A stretch of DNA of 64,000 bases from Isoetes taiwanensis. Its lineage: Eukaryota; Streptophyta; Lycopodiopsida; Isoetales; Isoetaceae. The stretch spans positions 17,348,386 to 17,412,385 of the forward strand of contig JAJEKV010000003.1 of assembly GCA_021234155.1 (NCBI GenBank). Reading direction: 5' to 3'. The notes under the pieces were generated by a model, which made no database searches, was not told where the DNA came from, and worked only from the letters and a program-made list of their open reading frames with translations. The translations under genes were made by a program, and so were the position numbers. Shown piece after piece: positions 61,870-64,000 of the stretch (position 1 is its first letter; each line of letters begins with the position of its first letter).

Positions 61870-62640
61870 TTCTATTGTTAGACTGGGTGATACTTAGAAT
61901 TGGTAGTCGGTGTTGGTAGTAGATATAAGTAACCTCCTCATAGTTGATCCTTTGGAATTGGTACTAAGTGTAATAAGTAATGAGACTTTGGAATTGATAG
62001 TAAGTGTGAGTAAGCTCCCAATGGGTGATATTTTGGAATTGGTAATAAATATTGATAGTAGGTGTGTATAAGCTCCACATGGGTGATATTTTTAAAATTG
62101 TAGTAGGTATGGAGTCAACTCCTCATGTATTATATCTTAGGTGTGAGTCAATTTTTCATGGGTAATACTTTGGATACTTTAGAAGGTCCTCATAAATGGG
62201 AGTGACATAGGTAGGTATGCTTTTTGTCCAAATAGGAATTTGAGGCCGAGTCATGTGTGATACTTTTTTAAATTGATAGCAAGCGTGGAGTCAACTTTTC
62301 ATGGGTGATACTTCGAAATTGGTAGAAGGTGTGAGGAATGTTGAGTACAATAGGTGCGAGTCAGCTTCTCATGAGCGATACTTTTGAAATTGGTAGTAGG
62401 TGTGAGTAAGCTTCTAATGGGCGATACTCTCGAATTAGTAGTAGATATGGTAAAGGCCCTCATGGGTGTTGATGTGGTATGGGTCCTCATAAATGCATAT
62501 CCTCATGGTTCCTCATGGGTGCATGCACGGGTGTACATAGCTGAGGAATATTTCAAAAGAATCGAGGCCGAGGAGTCAATGCAAATGATCCTTACAGGTG
62601 ATAGTTAAGAAGGTCCCCATAAGTGGGAGTGACATGGGTG
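61870..62640 (+). repeat. Second tandem array, copy B
   Basis: Counterpart of 18660-19420. Confidence 0.75.
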
Positions 62641-62811
62641 AGAATGCTTTTGCCCAAACCGAGCCGAGAAATAGTGCCAAAGATGTGTAAACCGAGACGA
62701 GGCCTCGACCAAAGGCCAAGGCTGAGCCGAGGAACGGTGTAAAAAGAAAAGGGGCGGCCCCTTTTCTAGTCCTATCCTCCTATTCTTCTACTATTCTACT
62801 ATCTATCTAAC

Positions 62812-62821
62812 TATATATAAG
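62812..62821 (+). promoter_or_regulatory. TATA box of an unidentified promoter, copy B
   Basis: Counterpart of 19598-19607. The upstream inverted repeat AAAAGGGG...CCCCTTTT is perfect in this copy. Confidence 0.45.
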
Positions 62822-64000
62822 ATTATTCCGAACAGAAAAGCTTTTGGAATTATCTATATTTTCCGGTTAGGTTTTCCGGTTACGCGAGCAGGAGTGATGC
62901 CTGTTTCTTTCATAGCCGATGCATTTCAGGTGCTTTGAGAAGAAGACATGCTTGCCAGCGCAGACTCGGAGGAAAATTTTTTATGTCGGCTTCCAAAAAA
63001 AACTCGGGCAAGAATAATGGGTTCTCCAAAATATTCTCCTCCGATGTGTGCCGACAGCATATGTAGCCATGGGCGGAGTATTTGAGGTGGATTTAGGACC
63101 AAGCAAGGTTCAAGAACGAATACAACAAGGATGTAGAAGAGAAGATCTGCAGGGGTATTTAGATACGCCCAACACTGTAGTATTTTGAAGATTGGCCTCA
63201 AAATCGTCAAACAAAAGCTTCAACAGGGCTTCTGGGAGCAAACTGAAGCAAAGCGAGAGATTACCAAAAGGGGTTCTACATCTTACTAAGATTTAAATTC
63301 GTCCTCAAATCTCCTAAGATATTGGCCAAGTAGGCGTGTGCGGTGTTTGAAAACCACTGTTTTTCAAAATATTTAAAGTTGTTCTTTTAGGATGGACTTT
63401 AAGCCGCAGTATGAAAAGATATTTTTAGGAAGTGGGACATAGTTATTTTTGTGTTAATTTGGTGACAAATTCACAAATTATGTCTAGCGTAAGTCACCTT
63501 ACTGTTTTCGTGGTACGTGATCTCGTTGTGATTTTTAGTCCAATAAACTAAATGGGCTAATTACAAAAGGCTGTGGCCTTTGGGTAGATTATTTGTACAA
63601 TCTTATATGGGTAATCCGAATCTATTTGGGGAATTATGCCATAACGATTAACCGAAAAAAATGATAGAACAACAATGCCTTCGCCTGCTGTATTCTCTGA
63701 AAAAATAGAGTTCAAACTATGATTGGGAAATTCCTATGATCCTTTGAGGGATTATGGAATAAATGAATAGTTGTTGTTCAGCGATGCTAAAGCGGACTTA
63801 AAAACTAAGGACCGTAGAGTGCGGCGGAAGGTCGGCGGGTCTAGCATCAATTTGAAGTGGTTGTGATTCTCATAACTTTCTAGAACTCTTATGGATCCGC
63901 CATCTCTGAAGGAACGTTGGTACATTTATACTATCTTGATGCATTATGCTAAAATCGACCTCCAGTTAGAGATCAACAGGTCTGATCATATGCTGTAGGA

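Larger units (their letters stand above)
43271..64000 (+). repeat. Copy B of the >=20.7-kb direct duplication
   Basis: This is the partner of the sequence at 1-20780, on the same strand, beginning after 22.5 kb of unrelated sequence and a 10-N gap. It starts within an AT-rich stretch around 43255-43275, next to GC-rich LTR-like sequence. It is cut off by the window end, so its right boundary is not visible. Confidence 0.97.

Overview
This is a stretch of a land-plant nuclear genome that is rich in transposable elements. The evidence is long introns with GT-AG borders, an EAF1-type chromatin gene and a remorin gene (remorins are plant-specific), plus plant-type Ty3/gypsy elements, LINEs and tRNA-derived SINEs. 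Intron sizes, LINE density and a gypsy element with the order protease, extra RNase H, reverse transcriptase, RNase H, integrase would suit a large non-flowering plant genome. The species cannot be named from sequence alone.

The dominant structure is a near-identical direct repeat of at least 20.7 kb. Bases 1-20780 (copy A) correspond to 43271-64000 (copy B), and both run off the window. Each copy holds one complete 22-exon EAF1 gene on the plus strand: the scaffold subunit of the NuA4/SWR1 acetyltransferase-remodeller complex, with an HSA domain, a SANT domain and a glutamine-rich tail. The same insertions sit inside both copies: an antisense LINE in the 5' intron that carries a fragment of a glycoside hydrolase family 31 gene, a second LINE 3' end, and a long antisense LINE in the intron after the SANT exons. 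Downstream of each gene lie a SINE, a repeat array full of heat-shock-element motifs, a second tandem array and a TATA box. Each copy has small indels and stops where the other reads through.

Between the copies are 22.5 kb of unique sequence. From 20.9 to 29.0 kb lies a degenerate plus-strand Ty3/gypsy element with a 580-bp hAT-type MITE and two SINE copies nested in it. Bases 29.8-30.6 kb hold a LINE remnant. Bases 31.2-33.1 kb hold an apparently intact remorin gene on the minus strand, the only unbroken host gene in the window. A LINE 3' end lies at 34.0-34.6 kb. A second element of the same gypsy family, minus strand, occupies 36.5-39.1 kb and is cut by a 10-N assembly gap at 39091-39100. 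After the gap come a ruined chromovirus-like pol (39.1-40.7 kb) and GC-rich LTR-like sequence up to the start of copy B.

The gap between the copies, their reciprocal breakage and their near identity in introns raise the possibility that copies A and B are two versions of one locus placed in series by the assembly. A true tandem duplication is the alternative.
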